DNA of 64,000 bases, taken from Cunninghamia lanceolata. Taxonomy: Eukaryota > Streptophyta > Pinopsida > Cupressales > Cupressaceae. Made by a program: the position numbers and the translations under genes. The first letter of the stretch is position 1; every line of letters begins with the position of its first letter. Location of the stretch: assembly GCA_027924645.1 (NCBI GenBank), contig BSBN01000888.1, positions 16,809,001-16,873,000 of the forward strand, written 5' to 3'. Of this stretch, positions 1 through 11,768 are shown one piece after another. Below the pieces are notes generated by a model. It saw nothing but the letters and a program-made list of their open reading frames with translations. It did not search any database and was not told the origin of the DNA.

Positions 1-793
1 GTTTCTTGTATGGCTTTAACTTTTCATCCTTTGTTTGATATTCGTTGTTCACTTGCTTGATCACTAGTTGAGAATCCCCATGAACTTGTAAGTCTTTGAT
101 ATTCCAGGTTATAGCCAATTTTAATCCTTTGATTAGTGCTTCATATTCGGCGATGTTGTTTGTACATGGAAATTGAATGTGAAATGATTTTGGTATATAA
201 TCACCTTGAGGTGTAACAAAGAGTATTCCAGCTCTAGAGCCATGTTGAGTATGAGAACCATCAAAATATAATTGCCAAGAGGGAATAGTTTCTATGTCCA
301 AGATTGATTCATCAGGAAATTCTGTTACCATGGGATGATCTGATTCTATAGGTGCTTCAGCCAATTGATCTGCTATTACTTGTCCTTTTATAGCTTTTCT
401 ATCAACATACTCAATGTCAAATTCACTAAGCATCATCACCCATTTTGCCATACGTCCAGTCAGGGCTGCTCTAGATAGTAGATATTTGAGAGGATCAATC
501 TTTGATATAAGCTTAGTCTGATGACTCAACATGTAGTGCCTAAGCTTTTGTGATGCAAAGACAACTGTGAGACATGCCTTTTCAATAGGTGAATAATTTA
601 CTTCATAGCCCACCAAAGTTCTACTGATATAATAGATTGCTCGTTCTTTACCACTATCATCATTTTGTGCTAACAAAGCCCCTAATGCTGCTGATGTTGT
701 TGAAATGTATAAAATAAGGGGTTTTCCATGAATAGGTGGTGCTAACACAGGAGGAGATCCCAAGTATTCTTTAAGTTTATTAAATGCTTCTTG
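1..793 (-). pseudogene. Ty3 RNase H region (partial, off the left edge)
   Basis: This continues the RT frame after one TGA stop close to 793. Two parts can be read on the minus strand. First is the RT-linked RNase H part (GALLAQNDDSGKERAIYYIS, then SPIEKACLTVVFASQKLRHY). Second is a plant-type ribonuclease H domain with an acidic residue in YFDGSHTQHGSRAGI, a Glu in NNIAEYEALI and an Asp in HGDSQLVI. It would degrade the RNA strand of the RNA:DNA hybrid during reverse transcription. The integrase expected downstream lies outside the window. Apart from the stop the frame looks well kept. Confidence 0.85.
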
Positions 794-1669
794 TCAATTT
801 TGATCCCAAATAAATTGTGTGTTTTTCTTCAACAAGTGAGTAAATGGTTGACACTTGTCAGCAAGCTGAGCAATAAACCTCCGTATGGATTGTAATTTTC
901 CTTGCAAAGATCGGAGTTGTTTTAGATTTTGAGGAGGAGGCATTTCCATTATAGCTTTGACTTTTGCTGGATCAACTTCAATTCCTCTTCTGGAGACAAT
1001 ATAACCTAAGAGTTTTCCAGATGTTACTCCAAATACACACTTCTTAGGATTTAGTCTGACATTGTACTTTTCAAGACGATCAAAAATGTTTTCCAAAACA
1101 TATAGGTGCCCCTCTCTGGTTTTTGATTTGGCAAGTATGTCATCTACATAATCTTCCATTTGTTTATGAAGCATATCATGAAAGATAACAGTCATTGCTC
1201 TTTGATATGTGGCTCCGGCATTTTTTAGACCAAAAGGCATGACAAGCCAACAATATGTTCCCCAGACACAAATGAAAGAAGTTTTATGTTGATCTTCTTC
1301 AGCTATTCTAATTTGGTTATAACCAGAAAATCCATCCATTAACGATAACATCTCATGTCCTGCTGTCAGATCCACTATGATATCAATGTTTGGTAACGAA
1401 AAATCATCTTTTGGACAAGCTTTGTTGATGTCTCTGAAATCATTACAAACTCTGATGGTTCCATTTGGCTTGGCTACAGGTACAATGTTTGAGATCCACT
1501 CAGGGTAATCTATCGGTTTGATGAAACCAACTGCCAAGAGCTTTTCTAACTCTGCCTTGACCATTAGAGCAATTTTGGGATGCATCTTTCTCAATTTTTG
1601 TTTGACTGGTTTTGTTCCAGGATGGACTGTTAAATGATGTACTATTAGTGATGGATCTAATCCTGGCAT
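794..1669 (-). CDS. Ty3/gypsy reverse transcriptase
   Basis: A 291-residue open stretch covers fingers, palm and thumb of a Ty3-type reverse transcriptase. The N-terminal side has KLRKMHPKIALMVKAELEKL and GFIKPIDYPEWISNIVPVAK. The first catalytic Asp lies in the SLMDGFSGYNQI block, the FGLKNAGATYQRAM block follows, and the active-site motif is YVDDILAKSK with both Asp present. The thumb and connection (KCVFGV, then SLQGKLQSIRRFIAQLADKC) follow. It ends in a TGA before the RNase H region. The methionine opening the frame is internal: the polyprotein continues upstream, so this is a domain and not a separate gene. The catalytic residues are intact although the element as a whole is broken. Confidence 0.93.
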   Translation of the reverse strand: MPGLDPSLIVHHLTVHPGTKPVKQKLRKMHPKIALMVKAELEKLLAVGFIKPIDYPEWISNIVPVAKPNGTIRVCNDFRDINKACPKDDFSLPNIDIIVDLTAGHEMLSLMDGFSGYNQIRIAEEDQHKTSFICVWGTYCWLVMPFGLKNAGATYQRAMTVIFHDMLHKQMEDYVDDILAKSKTREGHLYVLENIFDRLEKYNVRLNPKKCVFGVTSGKLLGYIVSRRGIEVDPAKVKAIMEMPPPQNLKQLRSLQGKLQSIRRFIAQLADKCQPFTHLLKKNTQFIWDQN

Positions 1670-1699
1670 ATGTGCATAGGACCAAGCAAAATTGATTTC

Positions 1700-3058
1700 T
1701 CATTTTTTGAAGAAAGAATTGAAGTCCCGAGTTTCAAATTTTGATAATGACTTTGCTGCATATGTGATCTTGGGTTCTTCTGTAGTTCCAAGATTCATCT
1801 CTTGTGTCTGTTCTATGAGAATAGTGGACTTTTCTTGGTGTGCCCCCACTTTGGGAAGGTTAAATTCCTCATCCTCTGGCGCCTCAGAAAGGTTTTCACC
1901 AGTGGATACGTCTTTTATTTTTATTTTTGCATCGTCCGAAAGTGCCACAAAGTGGTTTTCACCAGGGGACGTTATTTTTACATTTTCATTTTTTTGACTA
2001 AGGAATTTAACAGATTCGCCAAAGCAGGCATCGGAATGTAGTTCAATAGAGTAACCAATCTTGTGATCTCCGATAGGTAGATGAGTACGAAGCCCCAGAA
2101 ATTCACCAATAGCCTCATCATTTTCAAAGACATCAAGAACAGGAGGTCCGTGTTGGTCCCAGTCAATGAGATCTGGATAAACAAGGGATAATGAATGAGA
2201 GGAAGTGGACGGGGTGGATGAGGATGATGGTTGATCAAAGGAATAGGTGATGGTATAGATGGAATTATCCTCGAAAACATCGGCGGCCGCTTCAAAAGGA
2301 TCTATGAAAGTGTCTTGATTAAAGGACTCAACTGCGGGAAAAGCTTTCGCCACTTCGTCTAAGATAAACTCAACATCGGGTGACTCACGCTTGGTGGATC
2401 CAAACCCTAGCCCAGCATGCTTAGGTCGGTGATGAAATTCTAAAGGCTCTAAGATTCCTTGTTGCTGTTGCCCAAGCCGACTGTCTATATAGCCCAACTT
2501 TTTAATGATAGGATAACCTCTGTGATATATACTCAATGGTAATTGTCTCTGTTCATCTTCATCGCTATAGAGCCATTTAGAGATGTCATCTTCAATGGTT
2601 TCTTGACTTAGTTGCCCCCAATATTTGAAGTCTTTCAACTGTGGATGAGTAATCAAGACATGATTAATCAGACGAGGTCGCCCATAGCTCTTAGGTGAAA
2701 GAGGAAGTTCATTGATATGAAACAGAGTGTACTCCCCCATGCCTGTAGCACTGATCTTAGCCTTGATCTCCGATCGGGAAGTGGATGGTGTGGATGAAGA
2801 AGACGGGGTGAGGGTGGATGGATCAATGTATTTGGATGATGGTTGGGCAACCTCATTAGTTGGGCAATAATTTTGATGGCGATAAGGACCCTCCAGTCGT
2901 CTACAGTATTGAAATGGGCGAGGGTCTGCTTGTATGGTAATCTCACGATCATTAAATGGGAATTTTATGCATTGGTGGTACGTGGAAGGGACGGCTCTCA
3001 TGGCATGAATCCAAGGACGCCCTAGGAGAATGTTATAGGGGAGATCAAGATCTAAGAC
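1700..3058 (-). pseudogene. Ty3 protease C-terminus and protease-RT linker
   Basis: After a TAG at about 3058 the frame reads on through LPYNILLGRPWIHAMRAVPS, the conserved C-terminal block of plant Ty3 proteases. A long, poorly conserved, Ser- and Pro-rich linker follows (433-residue open frame from 3001 down to 1700). The linker contains acidic, serine-rich stretches with no catalytic motif that I recognise. Linkers of this kind between protease and RT are usual in Tat-like elements. The TAG that separates it from the protease core is one transition from CAG. Confidence 0.75.
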
Positions 3059-3961
3059 CTAACATGTAGTTTCCATTGTAATAGGGCCAACCTTGATTGG
3101 GAGTTTAATTGTACCTGCTGATTTTCTTTCTCCGTCATCATAAGCTTTGATCGTAATTTGATATTTCTCATCAATGTTCTCATCGGAGTATCCCAGTTGT
3201 TTTATTAATTTGAGGGTACATAAATTCAAAGCTGATCCACCATCTATTAGGACTCGTTTCACGAAATGTTGTTTGACAATAACTTCTAGATGAAGGGCTT
3301 CGTTATGGAAATGTTCTGGAGAGGAGTTTTCTGGTTCTGTGAAGATGAGGCGAGGAGTGGATGTAAGAGCCCCCACCATAGCTTGGAATTGATCTACGTC
3401 AATATCACCTGGTACTTGAGATTCTATAAGGGCTTTATCCAAGATTTGTTTGTGTTGGGGAGACATTCTTAAAAGCTCTAGGATTGAGATCTGGGTAGGT
3501 GTCTTTTTCAATTGATCCTGGATAGTATATTTAGGTACATTATGGGATAACACATGAGGTCTCATGGGGTTATGGGATGCAATAGGAGGAGGAGTTCCCT
3601 GAACAGTAATACGACCTCTTCGTGTAGTGACATCACACGCGGGAGTTCGACCTCTAACAGTTATAACATTGACATGAGGATATGAAACTTCAATACGGCC
3701 AACTACGCTATGGTTACTATAGTCATAATGAACTTCATTGTGTGATGTGTTATCAACATTATTGGCTCTATTATTTTTTTGTCCATGTGGAGGAAATGGT
3801 TCTTGGTAGGCTTTGAGTTTCTCATTGGGAGACTTATGAGGTATTTGATCTATGTGTATCTCTCCTTGATCAATTAGATCTTGGACATAATGCTTCAGTC
3901 TTATGCATGAATTAGTAGCATGCCCATTGACACGGTGGTATTCACAATATTGATCTTCTCA
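3059..3961 (-). pseudogene. Ty3 zinc-finger spacer and aspartic protease core
   Basis: The stretch 3961-3566 reads in frame as a His/Cys finger (YCEYHRVNGHATNSCIRLK) followed by a proline- and arginine-rich spacer. The 168-residue open frame 3565-3059 carries the retropepsin-like active-site block LIDGGSALNLC. Plant Ty3 proteases of this type often have D-G-G-S in place of the commoner D-[ST]-G, so this is not by itself a lesion. Two stops near 3950-3960 separate it from gag, so gag and pol are no longer joined. It would cut the polyprotein during particle maturation. Confidence 0.8.
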
Positions 3962-3964
3962 GAA

Positions 3965-6151
3965 CTAACGGGGTTTTGGTCGATTGTCATCATAAGGTTT
4001 ACTAGCGTCAGGAAGTTCAATCATGTTTGCTTGTTTAAGTTTTTGAAATATGGATTCAAGAGATTGTGTTAAATCTAAAAATGTGCATGGTGGTCGCAAA
4101 CCTGGAAAGGTAAATTTCTTCTGTATATGTGGTGGACGATCTCGAGGTGTATTCTGAGTTGATGAAGAATTGAGGACAAATGGTTTGTTTTGCACATGTT
4201 GAACATGTTTTGTATCAGTGATTCCATCATTCACAATATTCTTGTTTCGATTCCAATATCGGGATTTATCATTGTTTTGGTTATTGGAATCACGATTGTA
4301 ATTGTCTTTGTAAATTTTGATGAGACCTTTGTTGATAAGAGCTGTTTCAATCATCTTCCCTTTTGTCATGATTTGTTCAAATGAATCAGAACATTGTACT
4401 TGTAAGTGAAAGGCCAGTTCTTGATTAAGATTTTGCACAAAAATTGGAACGAGTTGTTTCTCAGGAATGTGACAAGGGAGTCGACTGACAATATGCCTCC
4501 ATCGTTGTAGAAATGAAGTAAGGGTTTCCCCTCCTTTTTGTTTGGTGTTATAAAGGTCTTGCATGGAAGTGTCTTGTTCAATGTTGTAGGCAAAATTTTT
4601 GACAAATTCTTCTGCTAGTTGTTCAAAAGATGTGATGTTTCCTGGGAGACGTGAGAACCATTCAAGGGCTGAGCCAGCCAAACTTTTAGGAAAAAGTCTC
4701 ATTAAGTATGTAGGTTCATGTCGAAATTCCATGCATGCGATACAGAATTCACGAATATGATCGCGAGGGTCACCTTTTCCTTTGTATTTGTCAAATTTTG
4801 GTATTTCAATGTTTGTAGGAAAAGGTACCATGATTAGAGATTTGTCAAATGGATCTGGGTATAGTTCTGCAAATGAGTATTTCTTTTGTCGAGCACCAAT
4901 CCGATTATCAATGATTCGTTCGATTTCATCTTGAATGGGTGGAGTGGTGATTGATTGATTGTGTAATTGCGTTTGAGGTGATGTTTGAGGGTGATGTTGT
5001 GACGATGATTGGGATTGTTGGACTGATTGGAGTCTCAAATTTTGTTGTAGCGATTGGGCAAGCTGTTGTTGTGATTGAGCGAGTTGTTGTTGTAGCTGAA
5101 GGATTTGGGGATCAACGGGTTTTGAGGATGAGACATTGGTAGGGTTATAATTTCGTGAAATTGAGGGTATGGAAGTGGATATCGGTTTTGGTTGAGCGTT
5201 GATGTGACGGATGTGGATAGAAGAAGTTTGAGGTATGGAAACATGAGTTGCATTGGGAATTAATTGAGATGAGGGAATGTTGGAGGTTTTCGGTATGGAA
5301 GATATAGGGCCAGATTGTGAAATCCCTACTGATGAAATGGAAGAGGTTGTGAGAGATGGTCCTAATGAAGGAAATGATGAAGATGACTGAATGGGTTGAA
5401 TTGCGGGGATAGATTGTGAGATTCCTAATGGTGGAATCGATGGGGGTGTAAGTGATGACTGAATAGGTTGGAGCACGGGAGGATAATAGTCGGGAGGTAT
5501 CCCCAATGTGTAAGTATGTGATGAGATAGACATAGGTCTTGAAAATGATTGATGGGAACAGAGAGATGGGATTGTAGAAATAGAAGTATCTTGTGGTCCC
5601 AAGGTAAAATTTTGTGGTGGTGTGATAGATGAGGTGGATTGGAACACGTTTGACATAGGTGTTGAAAAAGATTGGTGGAGAGAGGAAGTAGCCCGAGCTT
5701 TGGCTTTATCTTTTTCTGCTTTTCTTCGTGCTCTTTCTCTCTCATAAATATCATCAGGGACTCTAGCTCCACAATCATAAAGGTATTGCATAAAATAATC
5801 AGGATCATGATCCATAGTGAGATGAACAAGTTGCAATGTTTCAGGATCTTGTTCAATTTGAAGTGCAATTGGATTCGTTTCAGCATAGTCATTTGTGGGT
5901 TTAGGAGTTTTGGGAGTAACTGGTTGGTCGGATACGTCATCTCGAACATCTACATAAGTTGAAAGGTCTCCACATGGATCATTATGAAAATGTGATGATG
6001 ATCCAGTATCTTGTTGGGAAGGATTGATTTGCTCATGGATGGGCTCTTCTTTGAGGAATCTTAAGGATTGAGGTTGCCAGTTTTGAGGAGTGAAATCCAT
6101 ATTATTTTTCTTGGCTTGGGCACGGGTAGTAACCATGAAAATAGAGGACAA
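3965..6151 (-). CDS. Ty3 gag protein
   Basis: A 728-residue open frame. The first 400 residues are low complexity, rich in Ser, Pro, Gln and Ile, with a Gln tract (QQQLAQSQQQLAQS). The retrotransposon gag domain lies at about residues 430-600: FDKYKGKGDPRDHIREF, the hydrophobic block RLFPKSLAGSALEWFSRLP, then FVKNF and the W-R block FLQRWRHIVSRLP. This is the particle-forming capsid part. The zinc finger lies downstream beyond two stops. The start at 6151 (MSSIFMVTTRAQAKK) is the first Met of a long frame, and VTTRAQAKK is a common plant Ty3 gag opening. The large disordered N-terminus is longer than in most gag proteins. Confidence 0.88.
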   Translation of the reverse strand: MSSIFMVTTRAQAKKNNMDFTPQNWQPQSLRFLKEEPIHEQINPSQQDTGSSSHFHNDPCGDLSTYVDVRDDVSDQPVTPKTPKPTNDYAETNPIALQIEQDPETLQLVHLTMDHDPDYFMQYLYDCGARVPDDIYERERARRKAEKDKAKARATSSLHQSFSTPMSNVFQSTSSITPPQNFTLGPQDTSISTIPSLCSHQSFSRPMSISSHTYTLGIPPDYYPPVLQPIQSSLTPPSIPPLGISQSIPAIQPIQSSSSFPSLGPSLTTSSISSVGISQSGPISSIPKTSNIPSSQLIPNATHVSIPQTSSIHIRHINAQPKPISTSIPSISRNYNPTNVSSSKPVDPQILQLQQQLAQSQQQLAQSLQQNLRLQSVQQSQSSSQHHPQTSPQTQLHNQSITTPPIQDEIERIIDNRIGARQKKYSFAELYPDPFDKSLIMVPFPTNIEIPKFDKYKGKGDPRDHIREFCIACMEFRHEPTYLMRLFPKSLAGSALEWFSRLPGNITSFEQLAEEFVKNFAYNIEQDTSMQDLYNTKQKGGETLTSFLQRWRHIVSRLPCHIPEKQLVPIFVQNLNQELAFHLQVQCSDSFEQIMTKGKMIETALINKGLIKIYKDNYNRDSNNQNNDKSRYWNRNKNIVNDGITDTKHVQHVQNKPFVLNSSSTQNTPRDRPPHIQKKFTFPGLRPPCTFLDLTQSLESIFQKLKQANMIELPDASKPYDDNRPKPR

Positions 6152-9100
6152 TTGAAATGTTAAAAAGCTCTCAAATGGATATGTATGGATGATATGAAAG
6201 ACTCCAAAAGTGGGGATAAATGATATGGATCAAGATGTAGATATGAATTGTTTGATTTAAGATAGAAATAGAGTCAAAAGGGTGACTCAAAGAGACTGGA
6301 TGGACCTTAGGATTAGATACGGATAAGGGGCTCTTTTAAAACACTCAGGGTGATGATATGCCTAAGGAAGAAAGGAGACCAAAATGCCACCTCTACTCAA
6401 AGGAAGACAGGGCTTATTGAGTAGAAAAGATAAGATGACAAAGATACACTAACTTAAGAATGGTCAGGGCCTCTTAAGCAAATGGATCGTTATGGGATTG
6501 ATTAGGAAAAGGTCTGTCTCTTAATTGGATGTTGATATATGATCAATAGGACAATGGGGGTCTACAAACTAGTGAAAAGAGATTTTTGGAATGAATATGG
6601 ATGAATGATCAATCAAAAGAGCTTCTTGTTATTTAAAATGACAAGATTCCACTTGAGATGTGCCACGAGGATAAAAAGATTCTCAATTTTGAAAGTCCAG
6701 CTGATGATGTAGGAGACAAGTTATAATGGTGATGATGATTAAATCTGCACACACAACAATCATATAAGACACACAACTTGATTGGTTGTTTTTTATGACA
6801 CCTAGATGTTTTGCAAACACTTGTAAACATGCACGATCCTAGGCTAAGAAAGGACAATACTTGTTGAGTTCCCACTTGGTTTTACCCAGCCGCGCCTACT
6901 TATGGTGTATAGCTCCAGGAACTTGGGGCACGGGCTCCCCCTTACAGTGCACTCACTTCTTAGGCACACCAAGTTCCAGGTCCTAGGACGCGCAGATCCT
7001 GAGGTACCTTACTATCTCTGCCATAAGCCGCGAAAATATGGGACGGCTATCAGAGTTTCCTCCTGTATCAACAAGTAGAGGGTTTTTGGCCACTACACAA
7101 AAGGGTTCTAGTGAATATCCGGGGGACCGGCACCTTACGAGTGTCCAACAAGCCACTAAAGGCTTTGACTAACCCTACTAGGAGTTTTAATATACACAAG
7201 GTACACCTCCTTTCGAGCTAGCACTGTACGGTAAGCGCTAATACTGGTTAGACTTGGCTTTCGCCTTATCCTCAATTTATATAGCGGGCCGGACGAAAGT
7301 CCCGCTTGGGGTCGCAAATGAGTTCTCCTTGCGGATGTGTCTCAAGAGCAGGCCCACTCTAAGGATAACAAAAGCAAGGAAACGCGTTGTTTTTGATCTC
7401 CCAGATCGCATGAAACGCAAGGAGAGAGCATACACAACGCCTTTGCCTCACACTCGCATGGGGTTCATTTTAATTCCAAATCCAAATGTGTGGGTGGTTG
7501 TACAAAATGTCAAAGAAAATGCTTTTGATTCTCAAGATCGTCGAATGGTGCAAGAGAAGAGCATATGCATTCAATGACAAAATTGCAAGCCACAAGACAT
7601 CGCAAACACTTGTTAATTTTAACCCTTGCTTATGATGTGATCTAATCTATAAAATGAAGACAAAATGTTTCAAGATTAGATTCTTTGACAAGCGGTCCTA
7701 CAAAAAACTAATTAGTAGTTTGCAAAATAGTCTTTGACAGGCGTAAAAGCTGCAAGAAAATGTTAGACCAAGACAAACCAATCCTGCAAAAACCCAGACA
7801 AAAATATTAGTGCACAACAAGAAGAAAATGTTTGGTGTTTTTGAAAATGATTGAATTTCAGAGAATTATACCAGAAAATTAGATATGAATTTGACAAAAT
7901 GGATTGTATCACGATGTAGTTCTCTGAATCAGCTTTTTGACGCCTACAAAAACATGAAAATCTGATGACAAATGAAAAAGTTAGGCCTATTTACACAGAA
8001 CAGCCTCCGAGGGCTAAAAAAATGGCACTATGGTAATTTGCAAATTCTGTGTTTTTGGCAATTATGCTGTAGCAGTTACGGTTTTGATCTCCATACTTCC
8101 CATGTCGCGGTTTTGAGTACAATGGCTAAAAAATGTAATACTGGATACTAATGATCAATGATTTCATGGTTTAAATACTGCCCAACCACTATTGATGCTC
8201 ACCGTTTATGAAACAAAAGATATCAATAACAACTTTTAGGGTTTATAGTAAACATCATTGTTGTACTAAACATCAGCAATACAAACATTTGGCGTGAAAC
8301 TTTCCAACCCCAAAACTTAAGCCATTCTAAGACTCGTATAATGATTCAATCAATATCTTTTAAAAGCTTATTCAAACAACCATGAAAGAAATGTAACAAG
8401 AAATCTGTCTCATGCTGCAGAGAATTTTATGTCAAACATGCAGTAGAAGAAATTAATGTCTACACAGTGTCTCACGCCGTAAAAAGAATTCATACAAAAA
8501 ACTTGTTTACGGTAGAATGTTCAAGGACACGGTGATAGAAATAACTGCCAAGTTTGAAAAATATACCAGTAAAGAATATGCTGAAAGTAATAACCAATGA
8601 GTTTTAAGGAATGGTGAACAATTTTTAAAAAAGCCGTAAACAAAAGTACGCTGGTAAGAGCAATAGATGAGTTTAGAAAATTACCCAACATGAATTTTCT
8701 TGCATTAACTGGAATCCAAGGATTACGCAGATAGGAAATAACTGACGAGTTAAGAAAATCTACCCAGCTACAACTTTCACACCCATAAGAGGTTCAGCAA
8801 ATTTTCAGAAACAACCGATACTCTTGGAATACGCCAATAATGAAGCAACCAATGTAATTGCATCCATAGGAGTTCTAAGGAATACGCTGATTAGAAACAA
8901 TGATTCCTTTTACACTTCAAGATAATCATGAAATACGCCAATAGGAACAGCCATCTAGTTTGCGTGAGGACAACCAACGAGTTTAGTGAATTTCCAGTGA
9001 ATTGTTTTGCATTTTATAGGAAGTTTGAAAAAAAAACACAATGATAAAAATGGCCAGAGTTTAATAAATTTTCCAGTGTGAAGTTTGTTTAGGGCATGAG

Positions 9101-9879
9101 ACATCCAAGAACTATAATCTCACATATAAAAGGCTATCAGTTATAATGCTGACGGTTACACAAGACTTCACACGCATCATCAAAATAGAAAGTTGCAGCT
9201 ATAATAACCCTAACCATCAACACCGGTGCCGATAAAGATCAAAGTTAACGGATAACAATGATTGATAACAATGTAAATAGCTACAGTTTACCAGAAAACA
9301 TCACAAGATTGCTAGCAAACTTAATAGTTACGTTTGGAAACCGAAGCAATTAACAATCACTAAGAAAATGTGTTATCTACAGAAATGATAAATTGAACTT
9401 TCTAATTTATTTCAGAAACCTACACCCGCTATGTTATGACAAAATAAATAACAAACACGCCAAAACCTAATAACGATTACGGAGACGGTAACATCCACAC
9501 TAAAGAGAAATGTTAATGCTGCGAGATTTCAAAAGTAGAACCCATAGTTTTTAATTCAAGGCACTCAGAATTATTATTGAGAGAAATATTTAATCATGAC
9601 ATTCACAATGTAAAACTGGTGAATAAAGAAGATTTAATCCTGATAAACACCGTTACCACAACCACTAGCTGTTAGTGAGATAACCGTCAAGGAGCTTCAC
9701 CCAAAACTCCCTTTGTCCAATGAACAAAAATAAGATCCACCAGCTGAAGATAAAAGCCCCACGAGCTGCTTCGGATCTAATGGTGGAGGCAAATGCAAGC
9801 CAGGAGAAAACCTACATAAACTCACCAAAAATTCTTGCAAAGTGATAGATTTAACAAAACACAAAAGGGCATATTCACG
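6152..9879 (-). other. Long 5' leader of the Ty3 element
   Basis: About 3.7 kb between the PBS and the gag start has no convincing coding sequence. A more GC-rich block at about 6880-7580, with several short direct and inverted words, divides it; the rest is AT-rich. The open frames here are short and have no recognisable domain. Long leaders are known in Tat/Ogre-type elements, where they may carry an extra ORF; I could not identify one. Confidence 0.6.
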
Positions 9880-9891
9880 TCAGGTTCACCA
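9880..9891 (-). other. Candidate primer binding site of the Ty3 element
   Basis: The minus strand reads TGGTGAACCTGA. It begins with TGG (complement of the tRNA CCA end) two bases inside the 5' LTR terminus. The position is diagnostic. I could not assign the tRNA. Confidence 0.65.
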
Positions 9892-9893
9892 TT

Positions 9894-10444
9894 TGTATGC
9901 ATCAAAATATAAATTTTTATTAAAAAGATTTAAACTATCGTCAAAAACCCTAAATTTATATCAAAATGCACCAACAGAAAAGATTTAAGATCAAATTATT
10001 GAAACCAAATAAAAATAGATGTTACCGAATGATTTATGAAATGTGGTTGCTCAGAATAGTAGCGTAACTCCAATGTAAATGTTGCCGGGGGGCCATAAAT
10101 GATGGATGAGCTTGATTTTATAAAGTTTTGGGGACGGTTTCAAAACTGGTTTGATCGGTTGAACGAGAAAAGGTAGGTAAAAAGGTGGCTAGGGTTATGA
10201 TAACGGGCTTGTATTATTTTGGTGAAATAGATTTAGGTTAAAGTTTGGATAAAATAATAAATAATAAATTAAGTTGATTTAATTTATTATTTGTCGGGAG
10301 GTGTTGTGGTTTATAGATAAATAATAAATAAATTGAATTTATTATTTACGAAATATGGTATAAAATGGTAAGATTTACTTAATTAATTAAAATTAATTAA
10401 ATCTTTGGATGAAGGATACCTTAGGTCAATTTTTGATGCCTACA
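9894..10444 (-). repeat. 5' LTR of the Ty3 element
   Basis: 551 bp bounded by TG and CA. The termini form a short inverted repeat (TGTATGCATCAAAA at one end, TTTTGATGCCTACA at the other). A candidate PBS lies two bases inside. Beyond 10444 the sequence changes abruptly to another element's LTR. The partner LTR is outside the window. Confidence 0.82.
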
Positions 10445-10740
10445 GTCGCACTACATTATATTATTGCACAACATGATTTCAAAATAGTACAATGAATGTT
10501 GCTACATTCAACACACAATTGACCACTTGACACAATGTTGTTACAAATACCTCATTCTATAGAGGTCTTTTACCTTTCTAGGTTGTTCTATTGACTCATC
10601 TAGAAACCTTATCCTCTAAAAGACTTCTCCTCTAGAACTCTCCTTTACCTCTCTAGAAACCTGCTAGACTCTTCTTTATCTTTTTGCCTTTTTGTCTTTT
10701 CTCATTATCATAGGTGGGAGAAATTAAGTTTACTCCAACA
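10445..10740 (-). repeat. 3' LTR (part) of the small LTR element
   Basis: It matches 13745-13886 over its first 130 bases (shared words include ACAATGAATGTTGCT and TGACACAATGTTGTTAC) and ends with CCAACA just before a polypyrimidine run, that is, PPT then TGTTGG on the minus strand. Its first 80 or so bases are missing because the Ty3 element sits there. Together the two partial copies imply an LTR of about 375 bp. Confidence 0.75.
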
Positions 10741-11117
10741 CTCCCCCTTAATTTTGACCACATATTTATCATTCCCGAACTTGTCTTCCAAGTCTACTGA
10801 CTCACTCAATCCTTTTCAAACCATCTTCAAGATCTGCAGATCTTCTTATTCCTTCAACTCTCACCAACCATCACCAACTCTTGCTAGCTACTATGGCAGT
10901 TCTTCAAACTTTGATCTTCAAATCTTCAAAACTTCAATCTAGAACTTCTCTTGCTATCTGTAGCTTTCCATTTGGTATAATATCTCAAACCTTCAAACTT
11001 TTCTTTATTTTTATCCTTTTCCTCATATGAACATCTATACTTGAACAATCTTTTCAACATATCTGTGATCTCTTGCCAATTCGATCCAAAATTCCATCCA
11101 CAATTCATTTGCATGCA

Positions 11118-11768
11118 TCATGTCATATTTTTCCAATCTCTATTCCAACACATCTTTTCACAATGATTTTTCAAACCACATTTGGTAGATGGTTGTAGAT
11201 CCCAACACATATCCTTTGTATGTCCTTTTCTATTACAATGAGAAAAATACATTCCTTGAACAAATTTCTTTGAACTTGTAACACGTGTAACATAATCCAT
11301 TTTTCCATATCCAAGAGCTGCATACTTTGGCCTCACTATTGATTTGATTGACACTTTCATTCCTTGTCCAAACTTGCCTAATCATTTTCCTTCATAGCCC
11401 ATCTTTTTAATCATCTTAAAACAAACATTCTTTGTGTCAATATCATCACAACTAGTAAATTTTGCTGATCCAACCTCCTTACCATCTTCAACCATGCACT
11501 CTTTCTCTAAACAAGCTTCAATTTTATCCAAATAACCTTCAACTCTTTCACACAAATCACTTGTATCACACAAAACATCACAAACCAATGGGTTTGTTTT
11601 TAAACCTTTATTATCTTCTTTCAATTTTGATATTTTTTCTTTCTGTAAACTATTTCCTTCTTTCAACCTTGATATTTCATCCTTTTGTAAATTGTTTTCT
11701 TCTCTCAATTTCTTCAACTTTTCTTCTAAATCTTCATTCTTCTTTTTAATCTCATTAAATACTTTCAA
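11118..11768 (-). pseudogene. Gag-like protein: coiled coil, G-patch-like motif, zinc knuckles
   Basis: One minus-strand frame runs from 11768 to 11118 with a single TGA at about 11383. Residues 1-60 form a highly charged Leu/Lys/Glu heptad coiled coil (NEDLEEKLKKLREENNLQKD). Next comes a Cys-containing spacer and a glycine-rich block, IKKMGYEGK, stop, LGKFGQGM, followed by RPKYAALGYG, which looks like a G-patch. The C-terminus has Cys/His knuckles (HCNRKGHTKDMC, CGLKNHCEKMC). These suggest binding to RNA or nucleoprotein. The combination is unlike a standard copia or gypsy gag. The stop falls within the G-patch. Confidence 0.6.

Larger units (their letters stand above)
1..10444 (-). mobile_element. 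Ty3/gypsy LTR retrotransposon, 3' end outside the window
   Basis: On the minus strand the order from right to left is 5' LTR (9894-10444), PBS (9880-9891), a long leader, gag, zinc finger and protease, linker, RT, then RNase H. This is gag-PR-RT-RH order, so Ty3 type. The integrase and 3' LTR must lie left of base 1. The long leader, and a second plant-type RNase H after RT, resemble the Tat/Ogre group of non-chromoviral plant Ty3 elements (family knowledge; lineage inferred). The frame is broken by scattered stops, so the copy is inactive. Its 5' LTR ends exactly where the LTR of the next element resumes at 10445, so it inserted into that LTR. Confidence 0.9.

Noticed and set aside
1692..1997. 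Plus-strand frame over the Ty3 linker
   Set aside because: Antisense shadow of the minus-strand polyprotein.
7254..7577. 107-residue frame in the Ty3 leader
   Set aside because: No domain, opposite strand to the element, and only a short frame in a slightly GC-richer block.
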